From positions 1 to 27,028 of the forward strand of contig CALROG020000046.1 in NCBI GenBank assembly GCA_943369755.1: DNA of 27,028 nt, given 5' to 3'. How positions within the stretch are numbered: position 1 is the first letter of the stretch; each line of letters begins with the position of its first letter. A program made the position numbers and the translations under genes. The notes under the pieces were generated by a model that saw only the letters and a list, made by a program, of their open reading frames with translations, was not told the origin of the DNA and ran no database searches. Source of the DNA: CALROG01 sp943369755 (GTDB lineage: Bacteria; Pseudomonadota; Gammaproteobacteria; Burkholderiales; Burkholderiaceae_C). Of the stretch, positions 16,071-24,080 are shown piece after piece.

Positions 16071-19000
16071 TCAGAAGGTTTCGGAACCGGAGTCCTCGAC
16101 GAGATCGGCAATCGGCTTGCGGCCAAATAGCGCCACCATCGCGGGGGTGAGGAACGAGTCAAGCAGTGTCGAGGTGATGAGGCCCGAAAAGATCACCACG
16201 GCAACGGGGTGCAGGATTTCAGTACCGGGCATGTCGGCCTCGAACAGCAGCGGGGCCAGCGCCAAAGCAGCCACCAGCGCCGTCATCAGCACGGGCGTCA
16301 ACCGCTCCTGCGAGCCGCGCAGCAGCATCCTGGTGTCGAAGTTCTCACCCTCGAAGGCGCACAGGTTGATGTAGTGCGACACCTTCAGGATGCCGTTGCG
16401 GATCGCAATTCCGGCCAGCGTGATGAAGCCCACCAGCGCGGCCACGCTCAGCGGCTGGCCCGAAAGCCACAAGCCCACCACCGCACCCACCAGCGCCAGC
16501 GGAATATTGGCCATGATGATCGCGGCCAGAATGCCCGAGCGGTAGCGCGAATACAGGATCAGGAAGATCAGGCCCACCGATGCGATGGACAGCAGCCCGA
16601 TCAGCCTTGAGGCTTCCTCCTGCGCCTGGAACTGGCCGCCGATGCTGATGAAATAGCCCTCGGGTAGCTTGGTCTCACCGATCGCTGTGCGGATGTCGGT
16701 CACCACATCGCTCAACGCGCGCCCCTGGGCGTTGGCCGACAGCACGATGCGGCGGCGGCCATCGTCACGGCTGACCTGGTTGGGCCCGTCAGACTCTTCC
16801 ACCGACGCCAGCTGCGACAGCGGTACGCGCCCGCCGGGCGTATCGATCATGAGGTTGCGCAGGCCCTCGATGCCGCGTGACGTTTCGGGCAGGCGCAGCA
16901 CCAGGTTAAAGCGGCGGCTGCCTTCCACGATCTGGGTCACGCGCTCGCCGTCGATCAGCACCTGCAGCTCGGCCAGCAGTTTGGCGGGGGGTATGCCCAG
17001 GCCCAGCGCCCGGTCGTAGTCCACTTGAACCTTGATTTGTGGGGTCAACACCTGTTTTTCCACTTCGAGGTCCACCACGCCATTGATGGACGACAGCCGC
17101 AGGCGCAGCGCCTCGGCCTCGCCGCGCAGCACGTCCAGGTCATCACCAAAAATCTTGATGGCGATCTGCGAGCGTACGCCCGACAGCATGTGGTCGATGC
17201 GGTGGCTGATCGGCTGGCCGATGCCGATGGCCGCCGGCAGCGTGGCAATGCGGCTGCGGATGTCGGCGTACACCGCTTCGATGCTGCGGTCGCTGCGCTT
17301 GAGCTTCAGGTCCAGCTCCGACACATGCACGCCCTCGGCATGCTCGTCCAGCTCGGCGCGGCCGGACCGGCGGCCCACGTGCTCAACCTCGGGCACGCCA
17401 GCCAGGGCCTTTTCAGCGATGCTGCCGATGCGCGCCGATTCGGTCAGAGTGGTACCGGGGTTCAGCCGCAGGCCCACCAACGCCACACCTTCGTTGAACG
17501 GTGGCAAAAAGGTGGTGGGAAACAGCGGCACCGCCAGCATGGCCAGCACGGCAGAAACTGCGCCCGCCGCCACCCAGGCGCGCGGCGCGGCCAGCACGCG
17601 GGTCAAGGCGGCAGCGTAGCGCGCCTTGATCCAAGCCTGGACCCTGGTGTCGCCATGGTCCAGCCCCTTGATGCGCGGCAGCAGGTAATACGACATCACC
17701 GGCGTGAGCGTGACCGACACCACCATCGAGGCCAGCAACGACACGATGTAGGCAATGGCCAGCGGCTGCATAAGCCGTCCCTCGATGCCGGGCAGGAAGA
17801 ACAGTGGCATCAGCACCAGTACGATGATGACTGTGGCGATCACGATGCCCGAGCGCACCTCCAGCGTGGCCTTGGCAATCAACTCCAGCGGACCCATGCG
17901 GTGATTGGGGTGTGCAGCCCGGTCCATCTTGAGCCGGCGCAGCACGTTCTCCACACCCACCACCGCGTCGTCCACCAGGCCACCAATCGCAATGGTCAGT
18001 CCACCCAGCGTCATGGTGTTGATCGACAGGCCGAAGTACTTGAACACCAGCACCGTGATCATCACGCTCAGCGGAATGGCAGTCAGCGAGATCAGCGTGG
18101 TGCGGATGTTCAGCAGGAAGAAGTACAACACCACTGCCACCACCACTGACGCCGCCAGCAGCTTGCCGCGCAGCGTGTCCACCGACGATTCAATGAAGGT
18201 GGCCTGGCGCATGGTGATCTTGGGCTCGCCCATGCCGGCGGGCAGGCCCTTCTTCAGCTCATCCAGCGCGGCCTCCACCTTCTCGGTGAGCTTGACGGTG
18301 TCGGCGTCCGGCTGCTTCTGGATGCCCAGGATCACGGCCGGCTGGCCGTTCAGGCCCGCGTCCCCGCGCTTGATGGCGGGCGCGAACGTGACGGTGGCCA
18401 CCTGTTGCAGCTGGATGGCGCGCCCGTCGCGGAAGGCGACGGGCAGGCGCTGCAGGTCTTCCAGCCGCGTGGTGCGGCCGATGTTGCGGATCAGGTATTC
18501 ACGCGAGTTCAGCTCAAGGAAGCCGCCACTGGAGTTGCCCGAGAAGCCCTTGAGCGCGGCCTCGATCCCCTCCAGATCCACGCCCAGCGCGGCCATGCGC
18601 GCGGTGTCGGGCTGCACCTGGTACTGGCGTACCTCGCCGCCGATGGGCACCACCTGGGCCACGCCTGGCAGGGTCAAGAGGCGCGGGCGCATCACGAAGT
18701 CTGCGTACTCGCGCACCGCCATCGGGCTGATTTTGCTGGTGTCGATGGGCAGGGCCAGCAGCATGATCTCGCCCATGATGGAGCTGATCGGGCCCATGCC
18801 CACGTGCTCCACGCCCTGCGGCAGTTGCTCGCGCACAACCTGCAGGCGCTCGCCCACCATCTGACGGGCGCGGTAGATGTCGGTTTTCCAGTCGAACGTG
18901 ACGTACACGAACGACAGGCCGACGCTGGACACCGAGCGGATGGATTCCACGCCGGGAATGCCACCCATCGAGGTTTCCAGCGGGAAGGTGATGAGCTGCT

Positions 19001-19184
19001 CCACCTCTTCGGGGGCCATGCCGCCGGCTTCCACCTGCAGCGTGACCGTGGGTTTGTTGAGGTCGGGGAACACGTCTACCGGCATCTTGACGAGCGTGAA
19101 CGCGCCCAGCACCAGCAGCACCACCGACATGACGATCACCATCAGGCGATTGCCCAATGAGGCATGCACCAATTTTTCAAACAT
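16071..19184 (-). CDS. czcA: Heavy-metal efflux RND pump, CzcA/CusA family
   Basis: This 1037-residue proton-driven inner-membrane pump would form a tripartite complex with the adaptor and outer membrane factor encoded just upstream and export metal cations from the periplasm. The family start (MFEKLVHASLGNRLMV), the MPVDVFPDL turn and duplicated 6+6 membrane layout with two porter regions are all seen. Membrane segment 4 reads AIGGLVDDAVVGVEN at 399-413. Published HME signatures use DFGxxxDGAxxxxEN for Zn/Co/Cd pumps and AIGxxxDAAxxxxEN for Cu/Ag pumps. This one has the AIG start of the copper class but DDA in the middle, so its metal cannot be called. The symbol marks the family only. The gene starts 14 bp after the adaptor stop. 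Confidence 0.92.
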   Translation of the reverse strand: MFEKLVHASLGNRLMVIVMSVVLLVLGAFTLVKMPVDVFPDLNKPTVTLQVEAGGMAPEEVEQLITFPLETSMGGIPGVESIRSVSSVGLSFVYVTFDWKTDIYRARQMVGERLQVVREQLPQGVEHVGMGPISSIMGEIMLLALPIDTSKISPMAVREYADFVMRPRLLTLPGVAQVVPIGGEVRQYQVQPDTARMAALGVDLEGIEAALKGFSGNSSGGFLELNSREYLIRNIGRTTRLEDLQRLPVAFRDGRAIQLQQVATVTFAPAIKRGDAGLNGQPAVILGIQKQPDADTVKLTEKVEAALDELKKGLPAGMGEPKITMRQATFIESSVDTLRGKLLAASVVVAVVLYFFLLNIRTTLISLTAIPLSVMITVLVFKYFGLSINTMTLGGLTIAIGGLVDDAVVGVENVLRRLKMDRAAHPNHRMGPLELIAKATLEVRSGIVIATVIIVLVLMPLFFLPGIEGRLMQPLAIAYIVSLLASMVVSVTLTPVMSYYLLPRIKGLDHGDTRVQAWIKARYAAALTRVLAAPRAWVAAGAVSAVLAMLAVPLFPTTFLPPFNEGVALVGLRLNPGTTLTESARIGSIAEKALAGVPEVEHVGRRSGRAELDEHAEGVHVSELDLKLKRSDRSIEAVYADIRSRIATLPAAIGIGQPISHRIDHMLSGVRSQIAIKIFGDDLDVLRGEAEALRLRLSSINGVVDLEVEKQVLTPQIKVQVDYDRALGLGIPPAKLLAELQVLIDGERVTQIVEGSRRFNLVLRLPETSRGIEGLRNLMIDTPGGRVPLSQLASVEESDGPNQVSRDDGRRRIVLSANAQGRALSDVVTDIRTAIGETKLPEGYFISIGGQFQAQEEASRLIGLLSIASVGLIFLILYSRYRSGILAAIIMANIPLALVGAVVGLWLSGQPLSVAALVGFITLAGIAIRNGILKVSHYINLCAFEGENFDTRMLLRGSQERLTPVLMTALVAALALAPLLFEADMPGTEILHPVAVVIFSGLITSTLLDSFLTPAMVALFGRKPIADLVEDSGSETF

Positions 19185-19198
19185 GGGGGTGCCTCGCT

Positions 19199-20881
19199 TC
19201 AGCGGACTTGGTTGACCAGCGGTGCGCCTTGCGTCACCACCCGGTCACCGGCCTTGAGCCCGTCCACCACCGACACCGTTGCGCCGTCCAGCGCAATTGC
19301 CCGTACGGGGCGCGGCTGGAATACCTCGGCACCGGTGTGCACCCACACCATGTCCTGGTTGCTGGGGTTCTTGACCACGGCACCGGTGGGCACCGCGAAG
19401 CCCTTGACGGTTTCGCGTGTCTGCACGATCACCTTGACCGGCTGGCCCACGGCCAAAGGCACGGAGCCCTGGCCGGCACTGGTGCTGAACTGCAGCGGAA
19501 TGGCGCCTTCGCGCAGGGTGCGCCCAGCGCCCACGAAGCGCAGTGCCACGCTGGAGCCTGGGGTGGCGCTGGCGCTGGCGGAAGCGATATTGCTTAGCAG
19601 CGCAGCGTCAAACGCGCTGGCCTCCACCATCAGCCGCGCCGGGTCCACGATCTCGAACAGGACTTCGCGCGCGTCCACCACCTGGCCGGCCACCACATTG
19701 GCGGCGGCGATCACGCCTGACACGGGCGCCACCAGCGCCTCGGTCGCGTTCACGCTGGCGCCCACCGCAGCCAGGCGCTGAGCCAGGCTGTCGGCTTCCG
19801 CGCGGGCGGCATCAATGTCCTTTTGCGCCACGGTGCCTTCCAGCTGCTCCAGCCGCGCTACACGTTTGCGGGCCAGGTCCAGGTTGGCCTTCAGCTCGGC
19901 AGTTTGAGCAACCTGGTTGGCGCGTTCGATGGCGGCGTTGGAAGCGCGCACCACGGCCAGCGTTTCGCCCTTGCGCACGGCCTGGCCCAGCTGGGGCAAT
20001 CCGCGTGGGCCGGGCTCGATGCGGCCTGCCTGGGTGGGCTGCACCTTGCCGCCCGCGTTGGGGTCGGCCACGACGCGGCCGGTCAACTCCACCGTCTTGG
20101 GCAGGGCTTTTTCTTCAGTCACCACCGTCCGCACGCCCAGCTGGCGTTGGCTGGGTTTGGGTAGAAACACGCTGCCGTCGGCCTGGCGTTTGGGTGAGTT
20201 GCCGCCGGCCGATGCCGCCTCTTCGCCATGGTCATGGCCTGGGCCTGCCGTGGCGTCCATCGGGACCGCAAGGCCCGCTGCCACAACGCAAGCCGCCAGC
20301 AGCGGCGTGATGCTGCGACGGCCAAAGCGCCTCGCGGCCGCAGCGGCCAGCGCCAGCAACACCAGTGCGCCGGCAGCATACCCGGCCCAGCGCAGCCAGG
20401 GGCGGGCGGCTTCGTCGTGGGCGTGGTCGGCGTGGGCGTCTTGCAGCTTCAGGTCGCCCGCCAGCAGGTCGGTGTCTTTGCCGTCGTTGACGGTAAAGCT
20501 CACGGGCACCGTGCCCGGCGTTTTGAAGACGGCATGTTCGAAGCGGTAAGTGCCGTCGGGTTGCGCTGTGGCAACGCCCTTGGCGGCGCCGGCCTCAACT
20601 TCGACCTTGGCGCCCGATACCGGCTCATTGCTGGCGTAACGGTCCAGGTAGATGGTCATGGCGCCTGCGTCCACGATACCGACCAGCTCGAACAGGTCTG
20701 AATGGCTGGTGACGCGAGGGGATGCCGTGCCCGACGCCGCCGGGGCCTCGTCGCCATGGTCGTGCCCAGGGCCCGCCAGCGCGGCACCCGCGCCTGTGGC
20801 CAGCGCCGCGGCCAGCACGGCGATGTGTGCATTCTTCATCAGGGCGTCGGCCCAGGTTTTGGCTTGATTGAGCGATTTCAT
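19199..20881 (-). CDS. czcB: RND periplasmic adaptor (CzcB/CusB type) with extra N-terminal domain
   Basis: The 560-residue adaptor bridges pump and outer membrane factor. The C-terminal two thirds (about 235-555) are the classic membrane fusion protein: GRVVADPNAGGKVQP, a coiled-coil hairpin around 320-380, and beta-barrel and proximal domains. The N-terminus is unusual. It has a signal-like segment (16-36), then GPGHDHGDE (37-45), a beta-rich domain (about 60-145), a His stretch HADHAHDE, a membrane segment (about 166-185), a second hydrophobic segment (192-209) and a second GPGHDHGEE (213-221). Usual adaptors are about 350-500 residues. The ATG at 20881 overlaps the czcC stop (ATGA); an in-frame ATG at 20836 (MKNAHIAVLAAAL) would give a cleaner signal peptide. 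Confidence 0.9.
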   Translation of the reverse strand: MKSLNQAKTWADALMKNAHIAVLAAALATGAGAALAGPGHDHGDEAPAASGTASPRVTSHSDLFELVGIVDAGAMTIYLDRYASNEPVSGAKVEVEAGAAKGVATAQPDGTYRFEHAVFKTPGTVPVSFTVNDGKDTDLLAGDLKLQDAHADHAHDEAARPWLRWAGYAAGALVLLALAAAAARRFGRRSITPLLAACVVAAGLAVPMDATAGPGHDHGEEAASAGGNSPKRQADGSVFLPKPSQRQLGVRTVVTEEKALPKTVELTGRVVADPNAGGKVQPTQAGRIEPGPRGLPQLGQAVRKGETLAVVRASNAAIERANQVAQTAELKANLDLARKRVARLEQLEGTVAQKDIDAARAEADSLAQRLAAVGASVNATEALVAPVSGVIAAANVVAGQVVDAREVLFEIVDPARLMVEASAFDAALLSNIASASASATPGSSVALRFVGAGRTLREGAIPLQFSTSAGQGSVPLAVGQPVKVIVQTRETVKGFAVPTGAVVKNPSNQDMVWVHTGAEVFQPRPVRAIALDGATVSVVDGLKAGDRVVTQGAPLVNQVR

Positions 20882-22119
20882 GGGAGCAGTCCGAAAGCTT
20901 GGTTCAGTTGGGCGATGGCGCGCAGTGTGTCGATGCGGGCGCGGGCCAGCGCGAGGTCGGCGTCGTATTTGTCGTTGTCGGCACGCATGCGGGTGGGCAA
21001 GTCGGCTTCGCCCAGCTGGTGGGACTTGGCGATCAGTGCCTGCGCCTGACCTGCCAGTGCAGCACGCTGCGCGGTCAGCACCTCGTGGCGGCGGGCGGCA
21101 TCCAGCTGGATGCGGGCGCTTTCGCGCTCGGCATCGATCTGGCGTTGGAGGGCGTCAGCCTCTGCCTGGGCGGCATCCAGCTCGGCACGGGCCGCAGCCA
21201 GCTTGGCGGCATTGCGTGTGTCGCCGCCGAAAGGGATGCGCAGGGCGAACCGCATGGTGGTTTCGCCCGGCGCACCGGCTGCAGCGCGTTCGCGGGTCAA
21301 GCCGACTCCCAGCTCCATCGGGTCACGCCGGTCTGCCTCGGTCAGTGTCAGTCGCATCTGCGCGCTGCGCACCTGGGCCTGCGACGCCAGCAGGCCGGGG
21401 TGCTCAGCGGCGATGCCGGGCTGCTCACCGCCTTCGGGCGTGACATTCAGACCAGTGAGGCTGCGCCAATGATGGCGTGCCCGCAACAGGGCAGCGTCTG
21501 CCTGGGCCAACAGACTTTCTGCCTGCCTGGCGGCGCCTTGGGTCTGCAGCAGGTCCACGCGAGCCGTATCGCCCGCCTTGACGCGGCGCTCCGTGTCTGA
21601 GGCTAGACGGCTGGCCTCGTCGAGCTTGCGGGCAGCAAGTTCGCGCTCGGCCTGCAGTGCCGCCAGCTGGCCTGCGGCTTCACGCAGCTCGCCTGCCAGC
21701 TTGAGCCTGGCCAGCGCATTTTGCTGATCCAGCAAGGCTGCATCGGCCGCGACCTGGCGTTGGGTGGCTTGGCGCATGCCAGGGTTCCACAGCGGCAGGC
21801 CAATCTCGGCCTCGTATTCGCGCAGGCCACCGTTGGCTTGCAGACGGTCAGTGCGGTGCGCGAGGGTGGCGGACGGGCTGCCGGACAGCAAACCACGGGC
21901 TGCGTCAGCACGCGCTTGCAGTTCAGCCTGGCGGCTGGTGGCCGCACGCGCGGCGGGGCTCAGTGCCCAGGCCGCATCAAGGGCCTGACGCAGGGAAACG
22001 GGTGCAGGGGCGGGCGACTGGGCCTGCGCGGCCACAGACAGGCCAAGGCACAGCCCGGCGACGACGCCTGCGCGTCGAAGCGACAACAGTAAAACAAGCA
22101 AGACAATTCTCCGAAGCAA
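20878..22119 (-). CDS. czcC: Outer membrane factor of RND efflux system, CzcC/CusC type (TolC superfamily)
   Basis: This 413-residue protein has a hydrophobic signal region, then two repeats of long helices typical of TolC-type trimers (for example residues 130-215, rich in A, L, Q and E in heptad-like order). Length agrees with CzcC (about 415-420). It forms the outer-membrane exit channel for the pump. The start is uncertain: no ATG lies near the 5' end. The open frame begins with TTG at 22119, and another TTG about 36 bases later (giving a protein LSLRRAGVVAGLCLGLSVAA with an ordinary signal peptide) is as likely. No clear Shine-Dalgarno is present for either. It ends in an ATGA overlap with the adaptor. 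Confidence 0.85.
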   Translation of the reverse strand: MLRRIVLLVLLLSLRRAGVVAGLCLGLSVAAQAQSPAPAPVSLRQALDAAWALSPAARAATSRQAELQARADAARGLLSGSPSATLAHRTDRLQANGGLREYEAEIGLPLWNPGMRQATQRQVAADAALLDQQNALARLKLAGELREAAGQLAALQAERELAARKLDEASRLASDTERRVKAGDTARVDLLQTQGAARQAESLLAQADAALLRARHHWRSLTGLNVTPEGGEQPGIAAEHPGLLASQAQVRSAQMRLTLTEADRRDPMELGVGLTRERAAAGAPGETTMRFALRIPFGGDTRNAAKLAAARAELDAAQAEADALQRQIDAERESARIQLDAARRHEVLTAQRAALAGQAQALIAKSHQLGEADLPTRMRADNDKYDADLALARARIDTLRAIAQLNQAFGLLP

Positions 22120-22179
22120 ACAGATACTTCGGCGAACCTTGAGAAACTGACAGCGCGAGTTAGTTGGGTGTCAACAGGG

Positions 22180-22527
22180 TCAAAGGCTCGCCACGGCGGG
22201 GGTGGCGAGGGCCCATTTGGGGCGTTCAATGTCGTCGGGAACCAAAAAAGACATGAACTGGCGAACAGACGCCGCAAGCGTGGTGCGTTCAGGCGGCGCA
22301 GCGGCTTCGCCGGTTGTGACGGCGATACCCAGAACCTGTCCGCACTGGGACAGGCCGCAGTGCTCTTCATGGTCCGCCTCGGCAGCGCCCGGCGCGCCGA
22401 GGCTTTGCCCGATGTGTTCCAGCTGGTGCAGTTCTTCGGCCGTCGCGTGCGCCTGCGCGAGGCCGGCCACAAGGCCGAACCACAAGACGAGCATGAGACA
22501 GAGGATTTTTCGCACGGACGCGATCAT
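22180..22527 (-). CDS. CzcI-like small periplasmic protein
   Basis: This is a 115-residue protein directly before the outer membrane factor gene, the position of CzcI in Cupriavidus czc operons. It has a signal peptide (about 1-27, ending AQAHA), a histidine/cysteine segment ADHEEHCGLSQCG (51-63) that could bind metal, and a variable C-terminus. Length is like CzcI (about 113). I chose the ATG at 22527 because it begins right at the signal sequence (MIASVRKILCLMLVLW); the frame extends to an ATG at 22569. Assignment is by position and general look, not strong motif match. Confidence 0.6.
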   Translation of the reverse strand: MIASVRKILCLMLVLWFGLVAGLAQAHATAEELHQLEHIGQSLGAPGAAEADHEEHCGLSQCGQVLGIAVTTGEAAAPPERTTLAASVRQFMSFLVPDDIERPKWALATPAVASL

Positions 22528-22589
22528 AGCAACGGTGCGCGACGATTTACCTGAAGGGGCTATTGCCATGATGTGTTGCGACGCCTAAT

Positions 22590-23249
22590 TCAGTTCGCGT
22601 AGGCGGCTTTGACCTCATTGGCAACAAGCGCCTTCAACTGCTCCGCGCCGAAGTCCAGTAAAGGCTTGCCGTTGACGTAGAAGGTCGGTGTCTGCTGAAC
22701 CCTCAGCGCCGTGAGCGCCGCAACATCCTGGGCCAAGGCGGTCTTCACGGAGTCGGTCTGCATGTCGGCGCGCACCCGCTCAATGTCGATGCCGGCCGCC
22801 TGGAGCGCAACCCAGAGCTGTCCGATGTCGGGCCGGTCATGACTTGCCCATCGATCCTGGGCTGCCAATGCGGCCTCCACTGCAGGCCAGAACTTGTCCT
22901 GGCGCCTCGTCGCTTCAAGCATCAGGGCGGCTTTGTCAGAATCTTTGTGCAACGGCGCATAACGTAATACCAGGCTGACGCGACCGAAGCTCGTGTTAAC
23001 GAGCTGTTTGACCTGTGGGTAGAACGCGCGGCAGGCTTCGCAGGCTGGGTCGAAGAACTCGACGATGGTGACCTTGGCTTCCGCCGATCCGTAACGTGCG
23101 GCGTCCGCGCGCATCACCAACTGCGGCTGGGCCTGGGCAAGCCCAACCTGCGTCTGCTTGACGTCACGGTCGTACAAGTAGGCGCCAGCCACAAAAGCTG
23201 CAACCACCAACAACAGACTGACCAAAGCGATCAGCTTGGGACTACGCAT
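22590..23249 (-). CDS. DsbA-like thiol-disulfide oxidoreductase (thioredoxin fold)
   Basis: These 219 residues start with one membrane segment or uncleaved signal (6-26), followed by a DsbA/DsbG-like thioredoxin domain. The active site is C70-E-A-C73 in FFDPACEACRAFYP, and the cis-proline loop is QQTPTFYVNG. It resembles the membrane-anchored DsbA-like partner of BdbC/DsbB-type proteins. It would oxidise cysteines in exported proteins and be recharged by the DsbB encoded just before it, whose gene overlaps this start by 8 bp. In a metal-resistance operon it may help to keep or repair periplasmic thiols attacked by Cd or Pb, or mature the efflux parts; this is inference. Confidence 0.88.
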   Translation of the reverse strand: MRSPKLIALVSLLLVVAAFVAGAYLYDRDVKQTQVGLAQAQPQLVMRADAARYGSAEAKVTIVEFFDPACEACRAFYPQVKQLVNTSFGRVSLVLRYAPLHKDSDKAALMLEATRRQDKFWPAVEAALAAQDRWASHDRPDIGQLWVALQAAGIDIERVRADMQTDSVKTALAQDVAALTALRVQQTPTFYVNGKPLLDFGAEQLKALVANEVKAAYAN

Positions 23250-23685
23250 GCTTTTCTCCTCTCAAAGACGCTGTTAGGGCCAGCAGGATCACTGTGAATG
23301 CCAGCCAAGAAATAAAGGGCAAATCGAACATCCCCAGCACCTGAAGAACCGCCTGTTTGCACGAAGGACCCTGCCCGCAGGGCGTGATTGCGGGGTTGAT
23401 CCAACCCCAATAGAGCAGGGTGTGGAAGCCCGCGATAAACCAGCCAGCCGCAGCGAGGACCAAGCCCGGCAAAGCCATGGCCAGGTTTTGGCGGAAGACC
23501 CCGGCGCCCAGCACAATGACCAATGGAAACATGGCAATTCGTTGGTACCAGCACAGAACACACGGTTCCATTCCCATCACCTCACCGATGAAAAGCGCGC
23601 CCGCAGTAGCTGCCAGGCTGACAAACCAGGCGATGAACAGAAACTGACCTGCAAGCGGCGCAGGGCTCGGTGGTGACAGGCTCAC
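23242..23685 (-). CDS. dsbB: Disulfide bond formation protein DsbB (BdbC-like)
   Basis: DsbB is a four-helix inner-membrane protein that passes electrons from DsbA to quinone. With the GTG start at 23685 there are 147 residues and four hydrophobic helices. The cysteine pairs are C42-V-L-C45 in PCVLCWYQR and C103...C109 in PCGQGPSC, both required in the family. The frame extends 10 codons further, but I choose the GTG because it makes a GTGA overlap with the upstream stop and follows AGGAGG by four bases. Small size and the CGxGxSC spacing are nearer to BdbC than to E. coli DsbB (176 residues). Confidence 0.93.
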   Translation of the reverse strand: MSLSPPSPAPLAGQFLFIAWFVSLAATAGALFIGEVMGMEPCVLCWYQRIAMFPLVIVLGAGVFRQNLAMALPGLVLAAAGWFIAGFHTLLYWGWINPAITPCGQGPSCKQAVLQVLGMFDLPFISWLAFTVILLALTASLRGEKHA

Positions 23686-24080
23686 GCAGCCTCCTGTGCG
23701 CCGACAGATTTCCACGCTTCACGGATGAGCTGTGACACCGCGTCCGGGACGACCATGGGCTTGAAGGCGTTGACATGGCTGCGGCCGATATTGCCAAGTG
23801 GCAACCGTTGCAGCAGGTGCCCCAGAGGAACGAGTGCAAGCCGAAGCAACTGGCCGCTGATTTCGTCACGATCTTGCATCTGCCGCGCATAACGCAACAT
23901 CCAGATATGCGACTGCCAATGCAGGCGCAGAACCGTCTGTCCGGTCACATGGGCGGCCTCCAGCCACAACCAGCGGTCTTTCTCAGGTTGCCCGTCGCTA
24001 CGCTGAAAGGCTTCGATCAGGTAGTTAAAAGCTTGGGCACGTCTCTCGGCAGAGTTGGCTGTGGCCGGAGTGACTGTCAT
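23682..24080 (-). CDS. DUF3703 family protein
   Basis: These 132 residues match the DUF3703 pattern as I know it: WLEAAHVTGQTVLRLHWQSH (39-58), MLRYARQ (61-67), DEISGQLLRL (72-81) and PLGNIGRSHVNAFKPM (94-109). The family is often found beside metal-efflux genes, and its function is unknown. Conserved histidines H44, H54, H58 and H102 could bind a metal, but that is only a guess. No signal peptide or membrane segment is seen. I start at the ATG at 24080, which overlaps the cadA stop (ATGA); the longer frame to 24164 lies wholly within cadA. The stop overlaps the dsbB start, so the gene is translationally linked on both sides. Confidence 0.85.
   Translation of the reverse strand: MTVTPATANSAERRAQAFNYLIEAFQRSDGQPEKDRWLWLEAAHVTGQTVLRLHWQSHIWMLRYARQMQDRDEISGQLLRLALVPLGHLLQRLPLGNIGRSHVNAFKPMVVPDAVSQLIREAWKSVGAQEAA

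Noticed and set aside
17025..18149. Long open frame on the plus strand opposite the RND pump gene, rich in His, Gln and Arg
   Set aside because: Mirror frame of a high-GC coding region. Composition is that of a reversed codon pattern, with no domain and no ribosome-binding site.
18405..19160. 251-codon open frame opposite the start of the RND pump gene
   Set aside because: Antisense shadow of the conserved pump sequence, very rich in His and Gln without family likeness.
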